A stretch of 64,000 nucleotides of DNA. Source: Treponema bryantii. Lineage in GTDB: Bacteria > Spirochaetota > Spirochaetia > Treponematales > Treponemataceae. The DNA lies in contig NZ_AP025286.1 of assembly GCF_036492245.1 (NCBI RefSeq), forward strand, positions 1,550,001 to 1,614,000. Reading direction: 5' to 3'. Below are positions 8,618-16,840 of this stretch, piece after piece. Made by a program: the position numbers and the translations under genes. The notes below the pieces were generated by a model, which ran no database searches, was not told the DNA's origin, and saw only the letters and a program-made list of their open reading frames with translations. Numbering within the stretch: position 1 is the first letter of the stretch; every line of letters begins with the position of its first letter.

Positions 8618-9079
8618 TCAACCCCTTAGCTTTCCTGCAAATTCCCGCTGGATGTCTCTCTGAACATCGCGGTCTTTAATTGCTGCACGCTTATCATACT
8701 GCTTTTTACCTTTACAAACTCCCAGTGTAACTTTTACACGGCCGTCTTTAAGATAAAAATCCAAAGGGATAAGTGTACAGCCCTTTTCTTCAACACGGCG
8801 GGTAAGCCTTTTGATTTCCTCTGCATGGAGCAGAAGCTTTTTAGGCCTGTCCGGATCGTGATTAAATATAGAAGAGAAAGAATATTCAGAAATATGGAAG
8901 TTCTTTACCCATACCTCGCCATTTGTAATTTCCGCAAAGGCGTCAGGAAATGAGATATTTCCATTCTTTACAGATTTGACCTCTGTACCTTCCAGTACAA
9001 TTCCGCATTCGTAAGTATCTTCAATGAAGTAGTCAAATCGTGCTTTTCTGTTTTCTGCAATAATCTTTCTGTCGGACAT
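8618..9079 (-). CDS. smpB: SsrA (tmRNA)-binding protein SmpB
   Basis: This 153-residue protein matches SmpB over its full length: the N-terminal NRKARFDYFIEDTYECGIVL block, GTEVKSVKNG, the LLLHAEEI segment, LIPLDFYLKDGRVKVTLGVCKGKKQYDKR and a basic C-terminal tail. SmpB carries tmRNA into stalled ribosomes for trans-translation. No tmRNA gene is apparent nearby. The gene has a TTGAAA-N17-TATAAT promoter whose -10 ends only 8 bases before the ATG, and no Shine-Dalgarno, so the mRNA is probably leaderless. The exported protein at 7738-8616 follows in the same transcript. Confidence 0.97.
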   Translation of the reverse strand: MSDRKIIAENRKARFDYFIEDTYECGIVLEGTEVKSVKNGNISFPDAFAEITNGEVWVKNFHISEYSFSSIFNHDPDRPKKLLLHAEEIKRLTRRVEEKGCTLIPLDFYLKDGRVKVTLGVCKGKKQYDKRAAIKDRDVQRDIQREFAGKLRG

Positions 9080-9087
9080 AATGATAT

Positions 9088-9116
9088 ATTATAAAGTATA
9101 GTCTTATGCCTTTCAA
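9088..9116 (-). promoter_or_regulatory. smpB promoter, predicted leaderless
   Basis: On the minus strand, TTGAAA (9111-9116) and TATAAT (9088-9093) are 17 bases apart, close to the sigma-70 consensus. The -10 ends 8 bases before the smpB ATG, placing +1 at about the first or second base before the start codon. Confidence 0.65.
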
Positions 9117-9134
9117 GTTACCAGAATTCTAAGC

Positions 9135-9225
9135 GTAACTGAATAAAATTCTGCTTGTTCTATATTATGATGCGTTTATACTTACGCACCTTAAATTAAA
9201 AACATAGTGAAGGGTATTCAGTTAC
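9135..9225. repeat. Widely spaced inverted repeat between smpB and lepB
   Basis: GTAACTGAATA (9135-9145) and its exact complement TATTCAGTTAC (9215-9225) frame a 69-base interval. Inside lies a smaller hairpin, TGCGT (9171-9175) with ACGCA (9184-9188). Together they could fold a small RNA of about 90 bases, or represent two halves of a DNA-binding site. No function is known. Confidence 0.4.
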
Positions 9226-9241
9226 TCAAAAAAAAACTGTG

Positions 9242-9270
9242 TTGTAATAAACTATACTTTATGATATTTT
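9242..9270 (+). promoter_or_regulatory. Putative promoter of lepB-hemW
   Basis: TTGTAA (9242-9247) and TATTTT (9265-9270) are 17 bases apart, upstream of an AAGGAAC ribosome binding site and the ATG at 9290. Confidence 0.35.
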
Positions 9271-9289
9271 TTTATAAATAAGGAACAAC

Positions 9290-9988
9290 ATGAACCGCAA
9301 TATAGAAGTTTTTTCATATCAGCTTAAAAAAGAACGTCAGAAACGTGCAATTTCAGTAATTCTTTTCTTTATCTGTCTTTATATATTTGTAAATCTTGCA
9401 ATTACATATCTTGTTTATCCTGTAAATCAGAATTCATGTTCTATGATACCCGATGTTCCTGAGAACTCTGTTGTAATGGTTTCTCCATTGCTGAATACCT
9501 ATGAACGTGGGGATATCGTACTCTTAAAGCCACGTAATTCTGTAGATGTTAACTTTTTTAAACGTCAGGCAGATATTTTTGTACGATTTTTCACAGCACA
9601 GAAGATTTCAATAATCGAAAAAACTGAACTCCCTGCATCTAAAGCACATTTGCGCCGTGTTGTTGGAATGCCTGGTGATACTATTTATATGAGAGATTAT
9701 GTTCTCTATATCAAACCGGCTGGACAAAAGCATTTTCTTACAGAATTTGAAATTGTAGACAAACCCTATAATGTTACTTTCTTTGTTCCACCTTCAGACT
9801 GGGATACAGAAATTGGTATAAAAGGCTCTTTTGATGAATTTACACTGGGATATAACGAATACTTTGTACTTGCAGATAACAGGAAATCTTCTGACGATTC
9901 ACGTCTCTGGGGAGCTGTAAATAAAGAAGATGTAAGTGCAAAAGTATTTATGTGTTATTTTCCGTTTAAGAGTTTCCGTTTATTCTGA
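9290..9988 (+). CDS. lepB: Signal peptidase I (S26 family) with atypical general-base position
   Basis: This 232-residue protein has one N-terminal membrane helix (about 20-42) and the S26 signal peptidase boxes: SMIPD with nucleophile Ser51, RGDIVLLK (73-80), RRVVGMPGD (122-130) and a C-terminal ADNRKSSDDSR block. It should cleave signal peptides on the outer face of the inner membrane. The residue normally occupied by the catalytic Lys, just before the conserved Arg of the xRVxGxPGD box, is Arg122 (codon CGC), with a Lys only at 118. That is either a family-specific variant or a loss of the usual mechanism. An AAGGAAC sequence precedes the start. hemW follows after 9 bases. Confidence 0.85.
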   Translation: MNRNIEVFSYQLKKERQKRAISVILFFICLYIFVNLAITYLVYPVNQNSCSMIPDVPENSVVMVSPLLNTYERGDIVLLKPRNSVDVNFFKRQADIFVRFFTAQKISIIEKTELPASKAHLRRVVGMPGDTIYMRDYVLYIKPAGQKHFLTEFEIVDKPYNVTFFVPPSDWDTEIGIKGSFDEFTLGYNEYFVLADNRKSSDDSRLWGAVNKEDVSAKVFMCYFPFKSFRLF

Positions 9989-9997
9989 TAGCTTTTG

Positions 9998-11137
9998 ATG
10001 ATGGAAAGTTCCCTTTATATACATATTCCGTTTTGTATTTCAAAATGCGCCTATTGTGATTTTTTCAGTAAGCCATATGAAGCAGTTCCTGATTCTTATA
10101 TAGATGCATTGTGTAATGAAATCGACTTCCGTATTTCAGAGAATAATATAAAAAAGCTTAAAACAATTTATATAGGTGGCGGAACTCCAAGCCTTCTGAC
10201 TGAAAATCAGCTTAAAAAAATCTTTTCAAAAATAAAATCTTCAGTAGAACTTGCTTTTGATGTTGAAATTACTATTGAAGTTAATCCGGATGATGTAACT
10301 GAAACTCTGCTGCGAGCTCTTTTTGACTGTGGAGTTACACGTATTTCCTGCGGAATACAGAGCATGAATGATTCTGTGCTCAAAAAAGCCTGCCGGCGTG
10401 CTGATGTTCAGACAAATAAAAACGCAATGGAAATTATAAGTCAGAATTGGAAGGGTGAAGTTTCATATGATCTGATTTCGGGGCTTCCCGGAGAGTCTGA
10501 AGAGAGCCTTATTGCAGGGCTGAATGAACTTTGTTTGTATAAACCAGATCATATATCTTTGTATTCCCTTACCATCGAAGAAAATACGCCGTTTGGAAAA
10601 CAACTTGCTGCTGGTAACCTGGATTATGATTTTGATTATGCAGATAAGTTATGGCTAGCTGGCAGAGACTTCCTCGAAGCACACGGCTATAAATGGTACG
10701 AGGTTTCAAATTTCTGCCTCCCTGGAAAAGAATGTCGTCATAATCTTGTTTACTGGAATCATGGAAATTATATCGGTTGTGGAAGTGGTGCCTGTGGTAC
10801 AGTCTATAAACCGGATGGCTCAGGCTTCAGATGGACTAATAATTCTGATATAGATGAATATATAAAAGTACAGAATGGACAGCCTCCACAGAGTTCTGAA
10901 AATATTGAACTTGAGACTTCTCAATTTGAGTTTTTTATGATGGGGCTCAGAAAAACAATTGGTATATCAGAAAAAGAGTATAAAGAGATTTTTGCCTGTG
11001 GTTTACCTGAGAAATTTCTTTTACTTTTTAATGCATGGAAAGAAAAAGGTCTATGCACACTTACTCAAGACGGCCGTTATGCTATGAGCAGGGAAGGAAT
11101 GCTTTTTTTGAACCGTTTTCTTGAAGATCTTTTTTAA
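9998..11137 (+). CDS. hemW: HemW-like radical SAM protein (coproporphyrinogen oxidase-like)
   Basis: The N-terminus LYIHIPFCISKCAYCDFFS carries the radical SAM CxxxCxxC cluster motif with the HemN/HemW context. YIGGGTPSLL, EVNPDD, GVTRISCGIQS and the C-terminal HemN domain (YWNHGNYIGCGSGACG) follow. The size of about 379 residues fits HemW, the heme-chaperone branch, rather than the longer true oxygen-independent HemN. No Shine-Dalgarno is obvious. The start could be either of the two consecutive ATG codons at 9998 and 10001, or a TTG at 9995. It is probably co-transcribed with the signal peptidase gene. Its stop lies 12 bases from the convergent histidine kinase gene. Confidence 0.9.
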   Translation: MMESSLYIHIPFCISKCAYCDFFSKPYEAVPDSYIDALCNEIDFRISENNIKKLKTIYIGGGTPSLLTENQLKKIFSKIKSSVELAFDVEITIEVNPDDVTETLLRALFDCGVTRISCGIQSMNDSVLKKACRRADVQTNKNAMEIISQNWKGEVSYDLISGLPGESEESLIAGLNELCLYKPDHISLYSLTIEENTPFGKQLAAGNLDYDFDYADKLWLAGRDFLEAHGYKWYEVSNFCLPGKECRHNLVYWNHGNYIGCGSGACGTVYKPDGSGFRWTNNSDIDEYIKVQNGQPPQSSENIELETSQFEFFMMGLRKTIGISEKEYKEIFACGLPEKFLLLFNAWKEKGLCTLTQDGRYAMSREGMLFLNRFLEDLF

Positions 11138-11149
11138 TCAGGTATACTC

Positions 11150-12514
11150 TTAGTAAGGGATAACAATTGTAAAACATGTTCCTTTCTTTTTCTGAGATGT
11201 AACAGAAATTTCCCAGCCATGGGTATCCATAATGCTCTTTACTACAGAAAGTCCTATGCCCATTCCTTCTTCCTTGCGGGAGTTTGTTCCCCGGTAAAAG
11301 GTTTCAAAAATATGATCAACGTCTTTTTTATCAATTCCTACACCAGAATCTTTTATCTGTAAGATGATTGATTTTGCTTTTTCAGTTTCATTTGTATAGG
11401 CAATAATCTCAATTAAATCATTATCTTTTGTATATCTGATAGCATTGCTGAACAGGTTTTCAAAAGAACGGTGCACCAGCTGGTTATTAAAAGGTATTCG
11501 GATATCTTTTGGTAACTGAATATCTGTACTTACATTACGTTTAAAAACTTTACCTGTGATTTCAACATATTTAGCAAAGTCTATAATCAGTTTTGTAATT
11601 GAGTTGGTTACAAGATTTTCTTTAATTTCTGTATTATTAAGCTTCATGAAGTTGATAAGGGTTTCAATCATACCTTCTAGCTGAGATGCTTTGTGTTCAA
11701 TAAGGTCCATGGATCTTTTGATTTCTGCGTCTTCTGTAATTACATCATCTAAAATTGCTTCGGAATAACCTTTTATTACAGCAACAGGAGTTCTAAGATC
11801 ATGACTGATACCTGTAATAAAGCGGTTTTTGCTAGTCTGCATTTCCAGTAATTCGCAGCGCATTTTTTCAAGGCTATGCATAATGCATGTAAATTCATTT
11901 TCCTTGCTGGAATTATTTTCTGTAGTAATAGGTTTGTCGAGTTTTCCTTCGGCAAGTTGTGTGCTGGAATGTTCTATCTTATTAAGTCCTTCAAAAATTG
12001 CCCTTGTTATAAAAAGAATTGTAATAAGACTAGAAAATGTAATAATGATAATAGCAAAAAGAATTTTAAGATAAGTACGGGTTTTCTTTTCATTGTTAAT
12101 TCTTTTAAGTGAAAGTCTTGTAATTAAAAAGGTTTGTGAATCTATTGTTGGTAGTCGTGTAAACTGGTAAAAGTATTTATCTGAGGTTTGAGAGGCATAT
12201 TCAAGAAGTTCCTCTCTGGACATATAAGTTCCTGCTTTAATATCTGGAATTGTTGAATAAATAATTTTTCTGTCAGTTGTACGGCATAAAACTGCTTCAA
12301 CTTCCTGAGGCAGCATTTTTAATGAATTTGTAAGGTTAGCTAATTCCTTATCAGTCAGAAGAGGGAAGTCTTCTTTTTGGGGTGGAACTGTACCTTCAAG
12401 AAGATATCTGTTTGGAGAGTGAACGTAAGTATGAATAATAATAAAAACAGAGCAAAGAATAGGAACTGAAACAACTAAAAATGATAGAATCAAAAATTGT
12501 TTTCGTATCTTCAT
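11150..12514 (-). CDS. Membrane sensor histidine kinase
   Basis: The 454-residue kinase has two membrane helices (about 7-28 and 149-171) around a periplasmic sensor of about 120 residues, a HAMP-like linker, and the kinase core. The H-box is ISHDLRTPVAVIKGY with His238. It is followed by the N-box (NLFSNAIRYT), DSGVGID, a HIFETFYRG F-box and the GMGIGLSVV G2-box, so all catalytic parts are present. It lies 9 bases after its partner response regulator, forming a two-gene operon. The stimulus is unknown and the periplasmic domain shows no family I recognise. The operon sits next to the flagellar operon but in the opposite direction. Confidence 0.93.
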   Translation of the reverse strand: MKIRKQFLILSFLVVSVPILCSVFIIIHTYVHSPNRYLLEGTVPPQKEDFPLLTDKELANLTNSLKMLPQEVEAVLCRTTDRKIIYSTIPDIKAGTYMSREELLEYASQTSDKYFYQFTRLPTIDSQTFLITRLSLKRINNEKKTRTYLKILFAIIIITFSSLITILFITRAIFEGLNKIEHSSTQLAEGKLDKPITTENNSSKENEFTCIMHSLEKMRCELLEMQTSKNRFITGISHDLRTPVAVIKGYSEAILDDVITEDAEIKRSMDLIEHKASQLEGMIETLINFMKLNNTEIKENLVTNSITKLIIDFAKYVEITGKVFKRNVSTDIQLPKDIRIPFNNQLVHRSFENLFSNAIRYTKDNDLIEIIAYTNETEKAKSIILQIKDSGVGIDKKDVDHIFETFYRGTNSRKEEGMGIGLSVVKSIMDTHGWEISVTSQKKKGTCFTIVIPY

Positions 12515-12523
12515 AAGGTTTTA

Positions 12524-13243
12524 CTAACAGTTTTTAGTCATATATTCATCCGAAAAAATGTATCCGTTACCAAAATCTGTTTTAATGTATTTACAGTCCG
12601 AAGGATTGTCTTCGATTTTCTTGCGGAGACGCTGAATGTAAACGGCGACCGCTGTAATATCACCGTATTCAACTTTCCAGACATTCTGGTAGATTTTTTC
12701 AGGGGCAATTACCTGGCCTGCATTCTTTACAAGGAATTCAAGAACTTCATATTCTTTTGTCGAAAGAGAGATTTTCTGACCATTCTTTTTAAGTACGCAG
12801 CTTCCAAGTAATAGTGAATATGGGCCAAAGTTTATTGTTGCTTCCATTTTTTCAAGGAAGAAACTCTGACGGCGAAGGTTTGCTTTTATACGTGCAATCA
12901 GTACACCAGGAGAGAATGGTTTTGTAACAAAGTCATCTGCTCCATAGCCAAGGCCTTTTATGATGTCTTCATCTGTATCACGCGCTGAAAGAATCATTAC
13001 AGAAGGCATGTCTTTACTGAATTGTTTCTGTAATTCTTCAAGAAATTCAAATCCGCTCATTCCAGGAAGGTTTAGGTCAAGAATGATGAGGTTTGGTTTA
13101 TGTCCCTCCTTGAGTTCCTGTAATGCTGCTTCAGCGTTTAAAAAAGGTTTTGATTCAATTTGTTCTTTTGTCAGATAGAGCTGAATGAGTTTAGAAATAG
13201 ATTCTTCATCTTCAATAATGTATATACAGGGTGTAGTTGCCAT
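12524..13243 (-). CDS. OmpR/PhoB-family response regulator
   Basis: The receiver domain carries the acidic pair (EDEE, 11-14), the phosphoacceptor Asp56 in LIILDLNLPG and the conserved Lys in FVTKPFSPG. A C-terminal winged helix (LSTKEYEVLEFLVKNAGQVIAPEKI ... VYIQRLRKKIE) binds DNA, as in OmpR/PhoB proteins. I start it at the ATG at 13243 (MATTPCIYIIEDEE), which has an AAGGAAT ribosome binding site. The longer open frame to 13303 begins inside the promoter and has no such site. The kinase gene follows. A GTATGA/TCATAC dyad overlapping the promoter could serve autoregulation. Confidence 0.93.
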   Translation of the reverse strand: MATTPCIYIIEDEESISKLIQLYLTKEQIESKPFLNAEAALQELKEGHKPNLIILDLNLPGMSGFEFLEELQKQFSKDMPSVMILSARDTDEDIIKGLGYGADDFVTKPFSPGVLIARIKANLRRQSFFLEKMEATINFGPYSLLLGSCVLKKNGQKISLSTKEYEVLEFLVKNAGQVIAPEKIYQNVWKVEYGDITAVAVYIQRLRKKIEDNPSDCKYIKTDFGNGYIFSDEYMTKNC

Positions 13244-13270
13244 ATATAATAATTCCTTAGTATAAATATA

Positions 13271-13301
13271 ATAATATATCGTATGATGCATTTTGTCATA
13301 C
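13271..13301 (-). promoter_or_regulatory. Promoter and dyad upstream of the two-component operon
   Basis: On the minus strand, ATGACA (13294-13299) and TATTAT (13271-13276) are 17 bases apart. An inverted repeat GTATGA (13281-13286)/TCATAC (13296-13301) covers the spacer and -35, a plausible operator for the regulator itself. Confidence 0.4.
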
Positions 13302-13399
13302 ATTCTTATTTATATAATGAAAAATTATAAAAAAGTGGAAAAAATATCTAAAAAACTATCAAAAAAAGCCATATTTTTTGCATATAATGAAAATAATAA

Positions 13400-13440
13400 T
13401 TGAAATATGAAAAAAAAAGATTATAATTAAAGTATATAAT
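13400..13440 (+). promoter_or_regulatory. Promoter region of the motility operon
   Basis: TTGAAA (13400-13405) and TATAAT (13422-13427) are 16 bases apart, a good sigma-70-type promoter. A second TATAAT lies at 13435-13440, only 9 bases before the flbD start codon, and would give a leaderless transcript. No sigma-28-type promoter is evident, in keeping with the sigma-70 control known for treponemal motility operons. Confidence 0.5.
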
Positions 13441-13449
13441 TATAAACAT

Positions 13450-13650
13450 ATGATTGATGTAATGCGGTTAGATGGGAAAAAATATTGGGTGAATCCGCAC
13501 ATGATTGAAAGTATGGAATCTACTCCTGACCTGACACTTACTATGTTGTCAGGGCGTAAAATCATTGTCAAAAATTCCCCCGATGAAATTATAGAAAAAA
13601 TCATTAACTACCGAAGAAATATCGGAGTTGAGAGACAAGAGGTCTTGTAA
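13450..13650 (+). CDS. flbD: Flagellar protein FlbD
   Basis: A 66-residue protein with the FlbD family features: MIDVMRLDGKKYWVNPHMIESME at the start, then a TPDLTLTMLSGRKIIV core and a C-terminal helix. FlbD is a small protein found between flgE and motA in spirochaete and Gram-positive motility operons; its molecular role is unclear. Its last base is shared with the first base of motA (TAATG arrangement), so translation is coupled. In T. pallidum the gene follows flgE in the same operon. Here nothing flagellar lies upstream, so flbD is the first gene. The start codon has no Shine-Dalgarno. Confidence 0.9.
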   Translation: MIDVMRLDGKKYWVNPHMIESMESTPDLTLTMLSGRKIIVKNSPDEIIEKIINYRRNIGVERQEVL

Positions 13651-14432
13651 TGGATATAGCATCTTTACTGGGTATTGTCGGCGGTGCTGCCATGATCGTC
13701 ATGTCAGTATTGACATCTGGTGGTACATTAGGCGGAATTATCGACATCCCGTCTGTTTTCATGACAATCGGTGGTTCTTACTTCGCCATGTTTATTGCGG
13801 CTCCTTTAAAGAAAGCCCTTGGTATGTTCAAAATTATGGGTAAGGCATTTAAGGTTCCGGATTTTGGTGAAAAGAATATTGTAATAAATATGCAGGCACT
13901 TTCTGAAAAAGCCCGCCGTGAAGGTATTCTTGCACTTGAAGATGGTCTTGATGATCTTGAAGATCCGTTTATGAAAATGGGACTTCGTCTCGTAGTTGAT
14001 GGTACAGACGGTAACATTATTCGTGCAATCATGGAAAATGAAATGACTCAGGTTGAAAACCGCCATATGGAATGGATTGGCCTTATCAATGCCTGGGCTG
14101 GATTCGCACCGGGTTTCGGTATGATGGGTACCGTACTTGGTCTTATTGGTATGTTGAACAACCTCGAAGATAAATCTTCCCTCGGTCCTAACATGGCCGT
14201 TGCGTTGATTACAACACTTTACGGATCTATGATGGCCAACTGGTTGATCACTCCGTTCTCAACCAAACTTGCAAACCAGAATGCTGTTGAAATGCGTTCT
14301 AAAGAAATGATTATTGAAGGTGTACTTGCCATTCAGGCCGGTGAAAACCCGCGTATTATGGCACAGAAGCTTCTTACTTATCTTGATCCTGTAACAAGAA
14401 AAGCAATCGAAGCTGATGTTTTGAAAGACTAA
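13650..14432 (+). CDS. motA: Flagellar motor stator protein MotA
   Basis: The 260-residue protein has the four membrane segments of MotA/PomA, a large cytoplasmic loop (about 60-150) with the conserved ARREGILALE segment that contacts FliG, and the AWAGFAPGFGMMGTVLGLIGML helix containing the conserved Pro of the ion channel. With MotB it forms the 5:2 stator that drives rotation of the periplasmic flagella. It overlaps flbD by one base and is followed by motB. Length and motif order are standard, with no anomalies. Confidence 0.97.
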   Translation: MDIASLLGIVGGAAMIVMSVLTSGGTLGGIIDIPSVFMTIGGSYFAMFIAAPLKKALGMFKIMGKAFKVPDFGEKNIVINMQALSEKARREGILALEDGLDDLEDPFMKMGLRLVVDGTDGNIIRAIMENEMTQVENRHMEWIGLINAWAGFAPGFGMMGTVLGLIGMLNNLEDKSSLGPNMAVALITTLYGSMMANWLITPFSTKLANQNAVEMRSKEMIIEGVLAIQAGENPRIMAQKLLTYLDPVTRKAIEADVLKD

Positions 14433-14463
14433 GGATTATTAAATCGGGGATTAAATAGAAAAA

Positions 14464-15192
14464 ATGGGAAAGAAAGCCAAACAGCCTGAAAAACCGTCGA
14501 CCGCGTGGTTGGGTACTTATGGTGATATGATTACCCTCATGCTCTGCTTCTTCGTTATGCTTTATAACCCTTCGGAAGTAGATGTCACCCAGATGGCTAC
14601 AATTACACAAAGTCTCCAGATGCAGGAAACCGATACAACATCGGGTGGTCTTTCTTTGTCTGCCGGTCAGCTTTCAGATCTTGGAAATAACATCAACTCG
14701 CTTCCTTCTCTCGAAAAAGGTAAGTCGCTTGGTATGGCAAAAAAGAAGGCTGTAAGTCTTTTTGCGCCTGATGTTAAATCAAATAAAATCACAATTACAA
14801 GTGATGAGCGTGGACTTATTATTACACTTCTTTCAGATAATTTTTTTGAAGAGGGAAGTGCTGATTTGAATATAAATGATACACGCGAAACCCTTCTTCG
14901 TCTTGCGGATTTTTTCCGTTCTGATGAACTGAAAGGAAGAAGATTCCGTATAGAAGGGCATACAGATAATACTCCGGTAGCAGAAAATTCAAAATTTCCT
15001 AGTAATTGGGAACTTTCTGCTGCAAGAGCTATTAATGTTCTGCATTATTTAGCCGATTATGGAGTAAGGGAAAATGATTTTTCTGTGGCCGGTTATTCCG
15101 ACACCAGACCAAAGTTTTCTAACGATACGGCAGAGGGTCGTGCGTATAACAGACGCGTGGATATTATTATCCTAGACGAAGGACACTTTTAG
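14464..15192 (+). CDS. motB: Flagellar motor stator protein MotB
   Basis: The 242-residue protein begins with a short basic cytoplasmic tail, then the single membrane helix [16 protein letters not shown] with the ion-carrying Asp21. A plug/linker and a C-terminal OmpA-like peptidoglycan-binding domain follow, with [21 protein letters not shown] and NRRVDIII. It anchors the stator to the cell wall and, with MotA, conducts the coupling ion. It lies 31 bases after motA. Confidence 0.97.
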   Translation: MGKKAKQPEKPSTAWLGTYGDMITLMLCFFVMLYNPSEVDVTQMATITQSLQMQETDTTSGGLSLSAGQLSDLGNNINSLPSLEKGKSLGMAKKKAVSLFAPDVKSNKITITSDERGLIITLLSDNFFEEGSADLNINDTRETLLRLADFFRSDELKGRRFRIEGHTDNTPVAENSKFPSNWELSAARAINVLHYLADYGVRENDFSVAGYSDTRPKFSNDTAEGRAYNRRVDIIILDEGHF

Positions 15193-15231
15193 TGGTAAAT
15201 TATTTAATGTTATTGATTTGCTGGAGGGGAA

Positions 15232-15786
15232 ATGGCAGACGATGATGAAATCAACCTCGATGAGGGTGGTGCAGGTTCAGCTCCTGAAAAAAAGCGTGGT
15301 ATTGGCGGATTACTTTCCGGCCTTCTTAAATGGATTATTATTGGACTCGCTGCAATCATTGTTATTGTTGTAGTAGTTGTTGTAACTGTAAAGATTACAA
15401 GTAAAAACTCTACACAGGTTACTGCAATTCCGACATCAGAAGAATATGTTTCTGGCCAGCGTGAAATTTACGACTGGTATACATCTTTAGGAATAATCCA
15501 GACAACAACATGTGATGATCCTCCTGCAACTGTACGTGTAGACGTTGCTTTAGCCTATAAAAAGGATGATAAGGCTACTTCTACAGAAATTACACAGCGT
15601 ACTGTAGAGCTTAAGGCTTTCCTGCGCCGCTATTTTAGTGGTAAAACTGCTGCAGAGCTTCGCAATACAAATAATGAAGATGCATTGGAAAACGAAATTA
15701 AAAACGGAATCAATGATAAGATTCTGAGCAGTTCACGAATTCGTGATGTTGTTTTCCAGCAGAAAGATGTAATAGAGCAAAATTAA
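15232..15786 (+). CDS. fliL: Flagellar basal-body-associated protein FliL
   Basis: A 184-residue protein with an acidic cytoplasmic N-terminus, a membrane helix (WIIIGLAAIIVIVVVVVVTV) and a periplasmic domain with the FliL pattern: strand-rich VRVDVALAYKKDD, LKAFLRRYFSGKTAAELR and a C-terminal strand. FliL surrounds the stator and supports motor torque. A GGAGGGG sequence precedes the ATG. It lies between motB and fliM as in T. pallidum. Confidence 0.93.
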   Translation: MADDDEINLDEGGAGSAPEKKRGIGGLLSGLLKWIIIGLAAIIVIVVVVVVTVKITSKNSTQVTAIPTSEEYVSGQREIYDWYTSLGIIQTTTCDDPPATVRVDVALAYKKDDKATSTEITQRTVELKAFLRRYFSGKTAAELRNTNNEDALENEIKNGINDKILSSSRIRDVVFQQKDVIEQN

Positions 15787-15802
15787 ATAAAGGTGGAGTT
15801 TC

Positions 15803-16840
15803 ATGAACGAAGTTCTGTCACAGGACGAAATTGACCAGCTTCTTACAGCAATCAGCTCGGGTGATACCGAAGCAGATGACTTTAAGCCGGTCAATAGTGC
15901 CCGCAAAATAAAGATATATGACTTCAAGCGTCCTGATAAATTTTCAAAGGAACAGCTGCGTACGGTCTCAAACATGCATGAGACCTTTGCTCGTTTAACA
16001 ACAACTTCGCTTTCTGCTCAGCTTCGTTCTCTTGTTCATGTACACGTTGCTTCAGTAGATCAGCTTACATACGAGGAATTTATTCGTTCTATTCCAACTC
16101 CTACAACTCTTGCTGTAATCAACATGGATCCACTTAAGGGTAATGCCGTTTTGGAAATTGACCCGGCAATTACCTTCTGTATGATTGACCGTCTATTTGG
16201 TGGACGTGGTGCTACAACAGGAAATAAAAACCGTGACCTTACAGATATCGAACAGGAAGTAATGGAAACGGTTATTGTCCGCATTCTTGCAAATATCCGT
16301 GAAGCATGGACACAGGTAATTGACCTTCGTCCACGTTTTGCTCAGATAGAAACTAACCCTCAGTTTGCTCAGATTGTACCTCCAACAGAAATGGTTGTGC
16401 TTGTTACTCTGGAAACTAAGGTTGGTGATGAGGAAGGAATGATGAACTTCTGTATTCCTTACCTCGTTCTTGAACCGATTATTTCAAAGCTGTCATCTCA
16501 GTTCTGGTTCTCTTCTGTAAGAAAGAGTTCTACTACACAGTACCTGGGAACTATTAAGCAGCAGCTTACTACTGTCGATATGGATGTAGTAGCAGAAATC
16601 GGTACAATCAATTTGTCTATTAGAGATGTACTTTCATTGCGTTGTGGTGATGTTGTACGTCTTTCAAGCGTAAAAGTTGGAGATCCTCTGACTCTTAGCG
16701 TAGGAAATAAGAAAAAGTTTTACTGTCAGCCAGGTGTTGTCGGTAAAAAAATGGCAGTTCAAATTACAGGAAAGATTGAAAACATTGAGTCAGACGAGTT
16801 TGAAGAGCTTTCTGTAGAAGGAGAAGATACTTATGAGTGA
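15803..16840 (+). CDS. fliM: Flagellar motor switch protein FliM
   Basis: The 345-residue FliM starts with the CheY-P binding motif LSQDEIDQLLTAI. The CheC-like middle domain follows, with RPDKFSKEQLRTV, the long helix with TTSLSAQLRSL, and DRLFGGRG. The C-terminal FliN-like (SpoA) domain ends near residue 330. It forms the middle part of the C-ring and binds FliG, FliY and CheY-P. A GGTGGAG ribosome binding site precedes the ATG. The end overlaps the start of fliY by 8 bases, indicating translational coupling. Confidence 0.97.
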   Translation: MNEVLSQDEIDQLLTAISSGDTEADDFKPVNSARKIKIYDFKRPDKFSKEQLRTVSNMHETFARLTTTSLSAQLRSLVHVHVASVDQLTYEEFIRSIPTPTTLAVINMDPLKGNAVLEIDPAITFCMIDRLFGGRGATTGNKNRDLTDIEQEVMETVIVRILANIREAWTQVIDLRPRFAQIETNPQFAQIVPPTEMVVLVTLETKVGDEEGMMNFCIPYLVLEPIISKLSSQFWFSSVRKSSTTQYLGTIKQQLTTVDMDVVAEIGTINLSIRDVLSLRCGDVVRLSSVKVGDPLTLSVGNKKKFYCQPGVVGKKMAVQITGKIENIESDEFEELSVEGEDTYE

